From: Manihot esculenta
Lineage: Eukaryota > Streptophyta > Magnoliopsida > Malpighiales > Euphorbiaceae
Direction of reading: 5' to 3'
NCBI RefSeq assembly: GCF_001659605.2
Contig: NC_035176.2
Location: 32,916,716-32,980,715, forward strand
Length of the DNA stretch: 64,000 nt
The translations under genes were made by a program, and so were the position numbers. Under the pieces are notes generated by a model. The model ran no database searches. It saw only the letters and a program-made list of their open reading frames with translations, and was not told the origin of the DNA. How positions within the stretch are numbered: position 1 is the first letter of the stretch; each line of letters opens with the position of its first letter. Of the stretch, positions 1 to 12,450 are shown piece by piece.

Positions 1-2100
1 ACACACTACATTTTATTTTTATTTTTATTTTTTTAATTTTTATTAATCTACTTGAATTCACATTACATTATCATAATTTTTTTCTAAATTCAGATTACAC
101 TATCATAACTTTTTTCAGAAAATCTGAATTCAGATTTGGCTTTCAATCAAACTTTCCTTACATTTCCTATTCGTTGATTATGGGTTCAACTCTCACACAC
201 TACACTTCAATTATGTACAACATGAATTCATGTTACACTCTTATATAGTTACAACTGGATTGTCTTCCGTCTACGAAGATTTCAAATCTACATAACAGTT
301 ACAGTTGCATATTAGTCGCATACTTCTTTCACTTCTTTTAGACATTATAGATAACTCTTTTCTTTCATTTGAGATGTGTGAGTGAAATGAGTGAGCTATA
401 CACATGCTTTTCTTTGACCTTAGTTTGGCAATGAACATATGAAGAAAAAAAAACAAAATAATGAAGAAAACAAATATGGAAAAAGGGGAAAAAGTTGAGT
501 TACAAATAGAAACTTGGGATTTATGAATATAATGTAATGAGAAATTTAAAGTCTTTAATAACTGTGGCAAAATAATTTGATTTTTAATTTTTTAAAGTCA
601 TGTAAACATGTGATGCGTACGCTTCATCAAAAACTTATTTAAGTGATAATTTCAAATAATTAGATAATTTTTTTAAAATAAATTGAAATTCAGTGACCCT
701 TTGAATAGATAACCTAATTTCAATAACCATATGTAAAAATTATCCAATTTTTATGGCCGGCTATAATTTATTTGCCATTGAAGTATTTAATTAAAAAATT
801 ATTTATTTTTTTAAATATTCTCCTATCTATTATTAATAATTAAATTTATTTTTAGTATACATATAATTAAAGTATGTTAACTTATTTCTAATTTTTCTTA
901 TCTAAAACATTTGGCGGTATAAACGGCAAATGGATCATATTCCTGTTAAAAAAAATTAGTTTAATTTATTAATTTTCAAATAACTTACATTAAAACAACG
1001 AAACTGGACGATTTCTTTTTTTCTATTTAGAAATTTTGAATTTGAATTCAAAATACATAATATTTTTAAAAGTTTAAGAGTAACATTTTATCTTTTAATG
1101 GATCTATTTAGTGTATATTCAAATTAATTAAATGAATGAATTTAAATCAAATGAGTGAATTTAAATGCGGAATGATTTATATTGAGAAAAAAATAATTTA
1201 AATATTATCTCTCCGTTCCATAAATTTTATAAATTTTATTTTTAATACATTAAAAAATATAATTTTTTTATTAACTTTTTAATTATATCTCTTTTAAATA
1301 TATTAAAATTTATTAAATAGTAAAAAATATTTTAAAAATTTATTAAAATTAAATTGAATTATAATAATAAATTTATATATTATTATAATTTAAAAAGAAA
1401 AGTATATAATAATTTAAAAATAATTAAATAAGGAAATATAAATAAAAATTTAGAACGGAGAAATATTTAATAAATAATAAAAAATTAAAATTATTAATAC
1501 CTAAATCCTTAAGACTCACAAATTAATTTTTTTTTAATAAGCTTATGAGCTCACTTGTCAACATATCCATTTTTATTTAGTTTTAAGCTTAGTATTTTAA
1601 ACTTAAAATTATTAAAATTGCAATAAATCAATCTACTTATGTTTGTTTGAATATCTATAAAAATTAATTTCATATTGATTTTTTTCTTAAAATTACATCA
1701 TTAATTTTAAAATTATATATTTTTAATAAGTTAAGTGCAAATTTGACTAAATTAAGTGGCAAGGGCCCCTCTATATCCCGGCCTTATTGAGACTTGGGTA
1801 CGGGTGCGACAAGTTTCTTTTTTTCTCATTTTAATTGGTTAATAAAAAAATAAATTTTATTAATAATGTTATTTGAATTATTATCTATGTAATTTTATTA
1901 ATAATGTTTAATCTGTTCTTATTTATTATTTTATTAAGACAATACTATAAATATATTTTTAATAATAATTAACTACTAATATAAAATATATGCTATTTTT
2001 GGGTAATTTGATTATGTCTGATTTTTCAGTTTCAATTTAATACTAAAGAAAAAACCCTAAATTTTATTTTAATTAACACTTCAAAGCTAAATATTTTAAT
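1..2100. other. AT-rich intergenic DNA
   Basis: This stretch is dominated by A/T runs with frequent stops on both strands. The longest open frame (271-570, minus) is hydrophobic, low in complexity and shows no splice or domain signal. I see no convincing gene. Confidence 0.6.
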
Positions 2101-2362
2101 GTCAATAGTTTTACTAACATGACAATATGAATACAACAAAATAATTGAACAAACAGTGCCTACTCATAATGAGCAAGGCCAAAGCCCGAGCCCATTGCTA
2201 CTCTTACTTGTCATGGCTTACTATCAATCAATGGCATGTCAATTCCATTGATGAAGAAGAATTGGGTGCCCTGTTTTGAAGGGGCTGTTCGAAGACCATA
2301 TTCTGTAGGCTTTGCATTCAGCTACTGTTTTGATACGATTACTTTTAGTTATGTAATCTGTC

Positions 2363-3110
2363 TTGATGTGGTATTTGGCAGAAGATGAACCTCTTTATGC
2401 CTCAAAGCTGCTGAATTTAACATGTCATTGTCCTTTGGTACATGAACTGTTTGAAAAACTGACTGAGACGAAAGAACTTCAATCTTCATTTCAAAAAGGA
2501 AGGCATTCAACTTTTGGGAATGTTAGAATTGGACCCGTCTTTCGGATCAAAATTGCAATGGGAATTTTGACAGCGAGGGGTAAAGGATGAAGATTCAATT
2601 ATATTGGACTAGAGTGCAGCCCTACAATGGTTTTTTGTGAATTTATTTGCAATTTGGAGTTGAACGTGAGTGTGTCCTGAAGCTGAGAAATGTAACTTTG
2701 ATGTACCTCCAACGACATGCCACAAATGTTGAGAAAAATCTAGCCGACTTCAGGAAGTTATTCAAGAAATTGCAGTGAAATTAATCAGTGGCTCGTCAGA
2801 CTAAAAAAATTGACCAATGGCTAGCTTCATGTTCATGGGGCCTGCTAGTGTTGGCAATAAGTGAATTTTGGGGATGTTAGGATTTGACCCACCTTGGAGC
2901 AAAGCCAGTTAAGCGGGTGAAACTGCAGTTGGTTGAGTCTGGAATTGCAATGGGAGCTTAACAGAAAAATTCAGGGATGAAGATTCAATTATCTTTGATG
3001 CTGATGCACCCTTCAAACCTACCAGAGCAGCCCATCAATGGAAGGCATGATTGCCGTTGTGTATCTTTTTGCTGTTGCAAATATATGCAACAAAAGCTTT
3101 CTGAGTTCAA
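2363..3110 (+). pseudogene. Decayed coding-like segment with an internal duplication
   Basis: I do not recognise the family. The DNA is less AT-biased than its surroundings. Two segments, about 2505-2612 and 2868-2995, share the order 'GGGaTGTTaGgaTT..GACCC', then 'AATTGCAATGGGA', then 'GATGAAGATTCAATTAT'. In one frame both give related peptides of the form NCNG....(K/R)DEDSII(L/F)D. In the second copy this continues as DADAPFKPTRAAHQW. The frame is broken by stops and shifts on either side. A relic of a duplicated exon, or a spliced gene I cannot resolve, fits best. Confidence 0.3.
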
Positions 3111-3499
3111 GAATTAAAAGTTTGCTTTGGCCTTTGTGAATATGATTGTGCACTGACAATGATTAGGCTGTTCTTTCTTCAAGCAAATTTTCAAGTAGCT
3201 CCTGACATGATCCATCAGAATATAAAAATAAGTGAACTGAGTTGTAGCTTTTCTATTAGGAAGCTTTTGCAAAGTGTTTGTTGAGGCACTTCTTTTTTCA
3301 TTTTCCTTGTCCTTTTTTGAAAGGAACAGAATGAACAAATCAGTATCTTTGTTAACTAATGCAAATTATGCAAAGAGATTTAGCCATTTGTGTATTTTTT
3401 CAGGAAAACAAAGTATGGTCAGTTGATTCCCTTCACCTTTAACTTTGTGCTTTTTTGCAGTCTTTTCCATTTTTTATAATAAAAATCTTTCTCGTGAAC

Positions 3500-5100
3500 A
3501 CATCAATTATTTCTTCAATTGCCCTGACTTAGAAATATACTAATGAGGGGAAGTGCTACTTTTTCATTAGCATAATGATGCAGTGGAGATGGTTGAAAAC
3601 AGGTGGTTAGGTACTTTGGATTCAATAGCAAATTGTCCCCATTATCCAATTATCCTAATCAACCCACTCAAGTAACACTTAAGCTTCTTTTTTTCATAAC
3701 TTGAAAAAATATTTTTCAATAAAATTACTTATTTTCTATGGTTTAGTTTTAATTTAAAGAATAAGAGATATTAATAAATTTATATATAGCAATATTAATG
3801 ATTTTTTCAAAGGAAGGAAATGACTACTTTTTTGAAAATAAAAGGGTATTTTTCATTTTTGATAATTTTTTCTTTGATAAAATTTTCTAATTATTTCAAA
3901 AGTTAAAAAATATTTTAAAAAAATTGAAAAATTCAATAGCAAATTTTCTAATTATCAATTTATAAAACTTTGGAGCACAAGATCATGTGATAAATTTTCT
4001 AAAGTTAGGTGAATATGTTTCAATTTTAGTTTAGGTGTTGAATAAATCAATTCCAATTAAAATAAAAATGTAAAATATATTTAATTTTTTTTTGTTTTTA
4101 ATTTTCTTTCTATAATGAAGGGACTTGGGAGCCAAGGATTAGAGAAAGACTTTAGTCAAATCACAACCACTAAGAAAGAATATAAAGCTAAAACCCCACA
4201 AGAAATTTCATGGACCCAGTGTTTCAGAATAGGATGGATGGATTAGTAATGATTAGGGAGGAAAATGAAGTTAATAAGAAGCAGCCTTTAATAGATTAAT
4301 GCACTTTTTGAGAAAAATGTCAACACAATTTTCCTGTCTGTCAACCATTTTTCATACCAGCAATTTGATGGATTTCTTTGTCTAAATATAATTTGGTTTG
4401 TTTTGTGTATTGGGCATTTCCTCCTCAATCAAAGCAAGCAGTTTTGTCAATTTTTTGTGTCTCCATTTTTCAATCAACATCCAATAATAATTCTATAAAA
4501 TTAAAAATTATTATTTATGCATTTATTAATAACTCACCATAAAGTTTATTCTAAAGTAAACATAACAGAGATATTAAAATATCAAATATAAATTTTTTAA
4601 AAATAGCTGATGAAAAAGACGTTGTTATAATATTCTTTTAATTGATATATATGAAATATAATCACAATAAGACCTAGAGCTATTTGAAACAAAGTTATTA
4701 TTGATGTAGAATATTTTATAAATACAATAATTGCATCACGTAGGACAAATCTCACTGTACCTAATAACTTATGCAATTTAAGAGTATTAAGGTCCATCAC
4801 TATCCTTTTATGTGGTCCAAAAAAAATAATAATTGTTGGTCTTAATTTTCAATTTTCATTAAATTTTATTAAATTTAAATTAAATTAAATTTATTTTAAA
4901 AATTAATTTAAAATAAAATTATTTATAATTTATATAAAAGACACGTATCCCTTTTCAGAATGAATTCAACACATCTTTTATAAACAATTTATTTAAGAGC
5001 CAAAACATTCACAACCATAGGAAAAGCAAGAAGGAAAATGCTTTAAAAATTGTCAAAGCTATTATACAACTCAAAATGATGATGTTATGGATGTCGGTGG
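3500..5100. other. Intergenic, AT-rich
   Basis: I see no coding potential, RNA gene or element boundary. There are short A/T-rich blocks and scattered moderate-complexity sequence. Confidence 0.5.
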
Positions 5101-5107
5101 CAATAGA

Positions 5108-5400
5108 GTAATTATTATGAAAATAAAGGGCACATAGTCAGATGGTGAGCTCGGGCATCCATCCATCTTCGTTTAAGTCGGAGAGGCACGCACATACATC
5201 CTTTGACACGCACCATACAACTCTGCCTTACGGTATGAACACACTCCATCCAATCACAATTGAGTGGGCCCACAGTATCGGCCATTTTTGTTAGGCCCCA
5301 CGCGAAGTTTCTATGATTCAGATCCATTAGCTGGACGGCACGGAAGAAAGGACGGCGTTGAGGGGTCAGTATTTTATGCAATGCACTGTAGTTACACATT
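5108..5400. other. GC-richer island in AT-rich spacer
   Basis: About 290 bp stand out as GC-richer than both flanks and contain GGGCCCAC- and GGCCCCAC-type motifs, which are common in plant promoters. A 94-codon open frame on the minus strand (5115-5399) covers it but matches no family I know. It may be a relic promoter or gene fragment. Confidence 0.3.
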
Positions 5401-5419
5401 TCCCTATGCCAAACTCCTA

Positions 5420-8340
5420 TAGTGTATCGCTTGTTTAACGAGCCTTTGCCAGTTTAGCTTCCTTCGAATTATTAAGCCTCGTTTGGTGAAACAAAAGTAA
5501 ATAAAAATCAATTTTTTTATACATAATTTCTTTTAATCTCTCAATTATTTTTTGTCTCATCCATTAATTTTTCATGTATAACTTTTTTTTTATAAAGCTA
5601 AAAAGAATTCGAGATTGAAGTATTCAACCTATGCCAAATTCAATTAAATGTAATTATAACTGATCTAAATCTCATGAGTGTTTCATGCATTTCCTCTTGA
5701 AATATTATAAACATGACAAAAATCTTATAATCAATTTTCATGCATGTCCTTAGTTAAGTTCAATGCATTTAATAAATACTCAACAGTAATTTTTTCAAAA
5801 TATGTATTTTTAAATATTTATAAAAATAAGAACTTAACTATTATTTCAATTTACTGGCCTCATAATAAGGAATTAATTTGGTTCTAAAAATTATTCTTAA
5901 TTACTTTTTTCATTTCTATTATATAAATAAATATTATTCTCATGGAAAATTAAAAATAAAAAATATAAGCTACCAATTCCATTGGCAGCCTTTATATGCT
6001 TTTATTGTATTATGTGCCTTGAATTTAAAAATTAATTAAATAATTATTACATTTAGTATAAAGCAATTTTAAAAATTAAATATATATTATTATTTAGGGC
6101 CAATTATAAGGCTAAATTGACCTTTTGTGCAAAGTAAAACCAATGAAAGTTCTCATAAATTATTAACATTAATTCAGATATAATTAAATGGAGGCTAAGA
6201 ATCGTAGTCACCTATTTACACTCTATTTGCTTAACATATGATGGAGGAAATAAATTGATAAGATAAAATAAAATTATAATTTTTTTATTATTCTTTTTCT
6301 TTGTACATTTATACAAGAGCAAAATAAAGAAATAAAATAAAGTAAAAATATTTTACCTTTTTTTAAAAAATAGAAAAAAATAAATATAATTTTATAATTA
6401 AGTTAATTGTAAAAAAATATGTATTTTTAATTATATTATAATTATATTCTTTATTTTTATTTTTGCAAATTGAAATTTAACTCATTAAATTACTTTAATT
6501 ATACCATGGCTTTATTTATACAGTTAACTATTAATAAAATTACCATATCACTTATCACGTGTATATAGTAAATTTTAAAATAAAATTAATAATAATAAAT
6601 TTAGAGTAAAATTGAATAAAATTAAAAATATATTATTTTTTTAATATTTTTTTAAAAAATAAAAAAATTAAAATTAAATTTATAATTTCAAATAAATTAT
6701 ATATTTTTTAACCATTTAATCGAATATGTTTAGACAATTAAATATTTAAAATTTTTTAAAATTTATTTTAAATATTAATATAATTTGAAAAAAAAAGTGA
6801 TAGATTAATATTATATTTGAAAGTTAAAAGGATAATTTAAAAAATATATTTCAAAATATTATTTTATTATTTTTAATATTTTCAAATTGAATTATATTAA
6901 ATATTATTTTAAATAATTTTTTAATAATTTATAACTAATGTATTTAATAAAATTATTTTTTAACGATAGTTTTAAAAGTAATGTTAAATAATAAATATAT
7001 TAGATAAATTTTAAAAAAATTAATTGAAAAAATTTAATTAAAATAAAATTAAAATAAATTATTATCATAAAATTATTGATAAAAATTAAAAGAATAAATA
7101 ATATTATTTTTTTAAATAGAAATTAAAAATTGAAGAAATAAAATTTAAAATTTCTCAGATTTATTTAAATGAATTTAAATTTGTGAATGCAAAATAAAAA
7201 TAATAATAATAATATAAATAGTAATTTTTAAATATATTTAATAATAAAAAAAATAATTTGATAATTTTATAAATTTTTAACTATTCATTTAATAAGATAT
7301 TAAAAAGATAAAATTTAATTAATAAAAAATAAAAATATAAAGTAAGATTTAATAAAAATAAAATATATTTTATTAATGTGATATGATAATTTTATTAATT
7401 TTTAAATGATATATATAATTATAAGAGATAAGCAGAGTAAAATTTAAAAAATTAAATTTTAATTAATAAAAAAATATAATGTGTAATTATAACAAAATCA
7501 GAATTTGCCATTTATAAGTTTTCTCAAGGATTTGCCATTTATAAGTTTTCTCAAGTTTCAATAAATGGATAAGGTTATAATTGTAATTTTGAATTAATAG
7601 TAACTTTTCCTTTTTATTCTATTATTTTCAGTTTTAAATTAGAGATATCACTGAAAGGGACAAAAAGGAGTATTTTTATTGGTTTTATTTTTTCTTTTCA
7701 ATTAAACGAGAGAGAATTTATTTTTCTCTCTTATTTTATTTTCTCCATTATTTTTATTCCATTTAAATAAATAATTAAAAAAATATGTAATCAAAAAATT
7801 AATACAATTTTTTTAATGAATATACTATTATTTTTATTAAAATTTATCAAATAAAATTATTTGATATCAATAACATAATAAATAATCATATTTAATTATT
7901 AAAATATTACACTTATTAAAAAAACGGATATTAATATAATTTCATTATTTTAATAAATATGATATTGAATTAGTCAAAATTTACTAATAAGATATCAATA
8001 CAACAAAAAAAATTGTATTTTCATGTGCTATTGCTCTTATTTGAGAAGAAAACGAAAAATTATTATTTAATTTTTATAATATAAAAAATATTAATTAATT
8101 TATTAATTTTAAAAATATATTATAAAAGTCTATTAATTAATTAATTTATTAATTTAAGCTATTAAATAGAAAATTTATAAAATTAATATATTAATTTAAT
8201 CACTAATTTCATTATTAAATAATATTTTTTTTAAAATTTTGAAGAGGTTTGAATATATTTTTAAAATAAAGAGATAAATTAATAAATATTTTAATATTAT
8301 ATAAATTAAATATTATATATATTTTTTGAAAATATCATAT
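5420..8340. other. AT-rich intergenic spacer upstream of the ARM-repeat gene
   Basis: This is nearly pure A/T-biased DNA with stops in every frame. The only structure I see is the 27-bp tandem duplication at 7501-7555, listed separately. Confidence 0.6.
7501..7555. repeat. 27-bp tandem duplication
   Basis: The unit GATTTGCCATTTATAAGTTT plus TTCTCAAG is present twice back to back. The first copy has one extra A. There is no coding context. Confidence 0.9.
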
Positions 8341-8414
8341 TGTATAATCCCTTGGCAAACAGACCCGAATACGGTCTCTCTCTCTCTCCGAGCGTCTCAG
8401 AAAAACTCTGATCG

Positions 8415-8425
8415 TTTATAAATAA
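8415..8425 (+). promoter_or_regulatory. Probable TATA box of the ARM-repeat gene
   Basis: TTTATAAATAA lies about 190 bp before the ATG at 8606. A (CT)n tract lies just upstream at 8379-8389. A purine-rich leader, as expected of a plant 5' UTR, follows. Confidence 0.5.
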
Positions 8426-8605
8426 ACGAGAAAACCGAAAATATAGAATACTCTTAACACTCTCCGGTCTCCCACACAAAAAGAGGAAGAAGAAATCACC
8501 AGAGTAACGCTAACGCACAAACGCTTTCTCTAGTATCTAGAAGACTAGAACTCTGATTGCTTTTTCCTTCTGCAATGTAGCTCCCTCACAAAAATCTGTT
8601 GCGAA

Positions 8606-10695
8606 ATGGCCAAATGTCACCGGAATAACATCGGATCCTTAATCCTTCCTCACTCCTCCTCCACTAATTCCTCTGTTGGCGGCCATTTCAGATTTTCCAC
8701 CTCCTTCTCCGCCTCTGCATTCCGCCGTAAAATCTTTGATGCCGTTAGCTGTGGTGGCAGCTCCCGTTACCACCATCGCCACCATGATGACGACTTTTCC
8801 TCCAACACTACAACTGCCACATCCGCTACAACCACAACAACATCAACGACCACCACCGCGAGTACCACGGAGAAGTCCGATAACAATAATGTATGCGAGA
8901 AAAAGGCAGGGAGAGCGAGAAATAGAAAGTCGGAGAAGTTATCGGATCTGTTGTGCATTGCAGAGGCGGAGACTGAAATCGAGACGAAGAAGAAAGTTGA
9001 GGCGTTGGAAGAGCTGAAACGAGTAGTGAAGGAATTGCAGGTTGAGAGCGAAACGAAGAGAAAAGAGGCTGCCTGCTGTGTAAGGTTGCTTTCTAAGGAA
9101 GACTCGGTAGTGAGAGTCACTCTCGCAATGTTAGGTGCAATTCCTCCTCTAGTTGGAATGCTCGATGTGGAAGAAGTGGAGTCTCAGATCGCTTCTCTCT
9201 ATGCCTTGCTCAATCTTGGGATCGGAAATGATGCGTGAGTTTTTCTCCTTTTTTTTCCATTTTATTTTTAATTCTTAGAATTGCTAAACAATCAGTTTCA
9301 GATGTTAGTAATGGCGTTCTCTTTTCCCTTAATTTCGGGATTTGGAAATTCCGTCTTTGTGTTTAGCTGTAGCTTGTATTATGAGCCAAGGAGAAGTCGT
9401 TTTCTGCGTCCTGCTTGTGTTGGAGTATAATTTGGAAGGTGTTGTTTCCTTCAATAATGCATGATTATGTTTTGAGTATTGATTTGCCTTTAGATCGAGG
9501 ATGTAGAATCATTTTCTTGCTTTTGTTGGTTCCCAATTATTATCTGCAATAATATTTTATTTTCAATGTTCATATATATGTAAATATAACATACGCGCAC
9601 CAAGTCACTTTCCATGTTTCCGTTTTCTGGAAACAGTTTCATTGCATTTAATCTTCTTTGGCTACTCCATTTGCATTCCTTGTCGTGGTATACATGTTGT
9701 TTGCTTCTCAAATATGGTTCAGTTAAAGGGAGTGGAATTAAATTCTTTTGTTAACCTTTTGCAGGAATAAAGCGGCAATTGTTAAAGCAGGGGCTGTTCA
9801 CAAAATGCTGAAGATCATAGAATCTCCAAGTCCTCCTAACCCTTCTGTATCTGAAGCAATAGTGGCAAATTTTCTAGGCTTGAGCGCATTGGACTCAAAT
9901 AAACCCATTATAGGTTCTTCAGGTGCAATCCCCTTCTTGGTAAATGTCCTCAAGGATTTGGACCATAAAAGTAGCGACCAAGCAAAACAAGATGCTCTTA
10001 GAGCTCTGTACAACCTTTCAATATTCTCATCCAATGTTTCATTTATTATAGAAACGAATTTGATCCCATTTCTTATGAATATGCTGGGAGACATGGAAGT
10101 AAGTGAAAGAATTCTGTTGATTTTGAGCAATGTTGCATCGACGGCAGAGGGTAGAAAGGCCATTAGTGTTGTACCAGATGCTTTTCCAATTTTAATAGAT
10201 GTTTTGAATTGGACCGACTCGCCGGGATGCCAAGAGAAAGCATCTTATATATTGATGGTGATGGCACACAAAGCCTATGGGGATAGACAGGCGATGATTG
10301 AGGCAGGAATTGTATCATCATTGCTCGAGTTAACACTTTTGGGGAGCACATTAGCACAGAAAAGGGCTTCAAGAATCCTGGAACTTTTGAGAGTGGACAA
10401 GGGGAAGCAAGTTTCAGAGAATTATGGTGGGAATTTGGGTGCAGCAGTGTCTGCTCCTCTTTGTATGTCTTCATCATCTTCAAGAAACCCAAATGGGGCT
10501 TCAAAGGAGTCTCTGGAGGAGGCAGAGGATATGATGAGCGAGGAAAAGAAAGCAGTGAAACAATTAGTGCAACAGAGTTTGCAGAATAATATGAGGAGAA
10601 TTGTCAAGAGGGCCAATTTGCCACAAGATTTTGTTCCATCGGAGCATTTTAAGTCCCTCACATCTAGTTCAACCTCAAAAAGTTTACCGTTCTGA
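8606..10695 (+). CDS. ARM-repeat superfamily protein (At4g31890/At2g25130-like)
   Basis: The gene has two coding exons, 8606-9234 and 9765-10695. The intron runs from GTGAGT to TTTTGCAG and joins GAT-GC|G-AAT as D-A-N. The product is about 519 aa. Residues 1-95 are low-complexity, rich in Ser, His, Asp and Thr. Residues about 100-155 are a basic and acidic helical stretch with EALEELKRVVKEL. From there to about residue 430 run armadillo-type helical repeats, for example GAIPPLVGMLD, GAIPFLVNVLKDL and GIVSSLLELTLLG, with repeated 'ALYNLS/LL.LS' helices. The C-terminus is basic and Ser-rich. ARM proteins act as protein-protein scaffolds. I see no U-box, so E3 ligase activity is not supported. 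The length agrees with my memory of the Arabidopsis homologue (about 518 aa). The function is not known to me. Confidence 0.93.
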
Positions 10696-10699
10696 GGAG

Positions 10700-12450
10700 A
10701 CTGATGGAGCTAGGTAGGTGTGGAGATTGCAGGGGTGCATTTTGAAGTTAGCCTTCTTATCGTTGTTCTAATTGCCATCTTGGTGTTTGTAGCAGCATTA
10801 TTAGCATGTGAAATAGTCATCTTGTGTTAGATTTTGTATAATTTCAGAATTTTATAGTAAAGATTTGTGAGCATTAACATAATATCATTGATGTTATTTT
10901 GGTTTAAATCTGGATGCATTTACCGAATGCTTGCAGTGTGACAGGGCTATAGTTGAAAACTTCCGTAAATTGGGATGCTTCTCTGTCAGACTGTCAGTGG
11001 TGTGCTCTGCAAATTTGGAAAAATCCGAGGGCCTTTTTGTGTGTGTCGTATAGCTATGTATTCTCCTAATTTATTGGCCGTTGTCAACCGGCTAGTACAT
11101 TCTTGTTTACTCTCACCCTTGCTCCGCAATTTTTAAATTCCTACCATGTACTTTTGTTTATGAAAGTCATTGTTCCAATATAAAAATGGGGGCCAGAATC
11201 CCTATGACATACAGGGAATCTTTCACTATGTTAATTTTCTAATAAAGTCTGCAGGTTTCATCCAGAATCTCTAGATTTAAGCAGTTGAGTTTTACTTATT
11301 TTGATATTTATTAGTAGGAACGTGGACAATTAAGCTTAAGCTTAACCCCCTTCCACAGTTTATTTGATTAGCATGAAACTTCTGGTTACTTTCTGTAAAA
11401 CATGTGTATTGACCTGGTTCACTGATGTATTTTCTTCTTTTATTATTTACAAGAGTGGAGAGAGGAAGAAGAAGAATCTGAGGTGAGCTGTCTGCTTGTG
11501 AAATTTATGCATCTTTTCCCCCCACGAGGTATATATTTTCAAGTGATGTTACGTGGTGGGGTATGGTCATTTTGTAATCTTCTTATCATTTCCGTATTAC
11601 CTCTTGTTTCTTTCTCTGTTATATATTTTGTATGCCCTGATGTAATTATTACGTTGTAATATAATTCTCATACTGAATTTCTTTCTATAGTAAAGGACTT
11701 CTGTTGCGAACAAAGAAAAAACTCAAAGATCCATTACTAATACTAAATAATTTAGTAAAGATGCGATTTGAGTTTTTCCAGATATAACTTTGGTTTATTT
11801 AGTTCAGCTTGTGTTTCCTACGTCCAATTTGAACTGAAACATTTGACAGAATCTTCACAGCTCCGACACAGAGATGGTTGTAATTTATAAATAACTTCAA
11901 ATAGTAGCGTGGTGAGTTTATGTTTTTGGATCATGTGAAACTTTCTTGTACCTTGCTTGGAGGAAGGTTCGACAATAAAAACCAATGCTACTGTAGCCAA
12001 AGTTGTTTTTTTTTTTAAATGAAATATTGTTAACGTAGTTCTGCATCTTACAGGAGTAATAGGAATTTGTGCTTCCACCTAATATTGAGGCACGTAATAA
12101 GGATCATTTACCACTGAAGAAGCATGATGTGAAGAGAGAGATGATTATTGGGATTATGATATCAGATTTACAGGTAAGTGCTTAATTCCAGTTGCAGTCT
12201 CGTATTTATGACCTTAATCTTTCACGTGGGTGGCTTTGCCTTGTGATACAGAGAACAGCAGCTGCCTATGTTAACATTGCTGGTGCAAGTTAAAAATAAG
12301 TAATTGTTCTTATTGCAAAGTAGATCGAAGGGGAAATTTTATAAAAATTATGCTTTCACATCGAGTTACAACCTACAAGCACAGAGTAAAGAGTGAGTGG
12401 GTGTGGGTCTAGCTGTTGTCTTCACTTTCCATTTCCTGTATCGTCCAATA
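10700..12450 (+). other. 3' UTR of the ARM gene, then exon-like fragments
   Basis: The first 160 bp are probably the 3' UTR. Further on are splice-bounded, coding-like pieces. One is GAG TGG AGA (GAG)(GAA)n TCT GAG ending at a GTGAGC donor (about 11453-11483). Another is about 12075-12174, opening with EFVLPPNIEAR and ending in SDLQ before a GTAAGT donor. A third is at about 12252-12289, opening RTAAAYVNIAGAS before a stop. The last two join in frame. They could be exons of a small unrecognised gene, a non-coding transcript or a gene relic. Confidence 0.25.

Noticed and set aside
271..570. 99-codon minus-strand frame as a membrane protein
   Set aside because: It is Phe/Ile-rich only because the DNA is A/T-rich. 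It has no splice context or family resemblance.
8676..9120. Overlapping frames on both strands in the first ARM exon
   Set aside because: These are low-complexity shadows of the Thr/His/Ser-rich N-terminus.
9798..10504. Minus-strand frames of 121 and 113 codons
   Set aside because: They lie opposite the second exon of the ARM gene. Codon use and protein similarity favour the plus strand.
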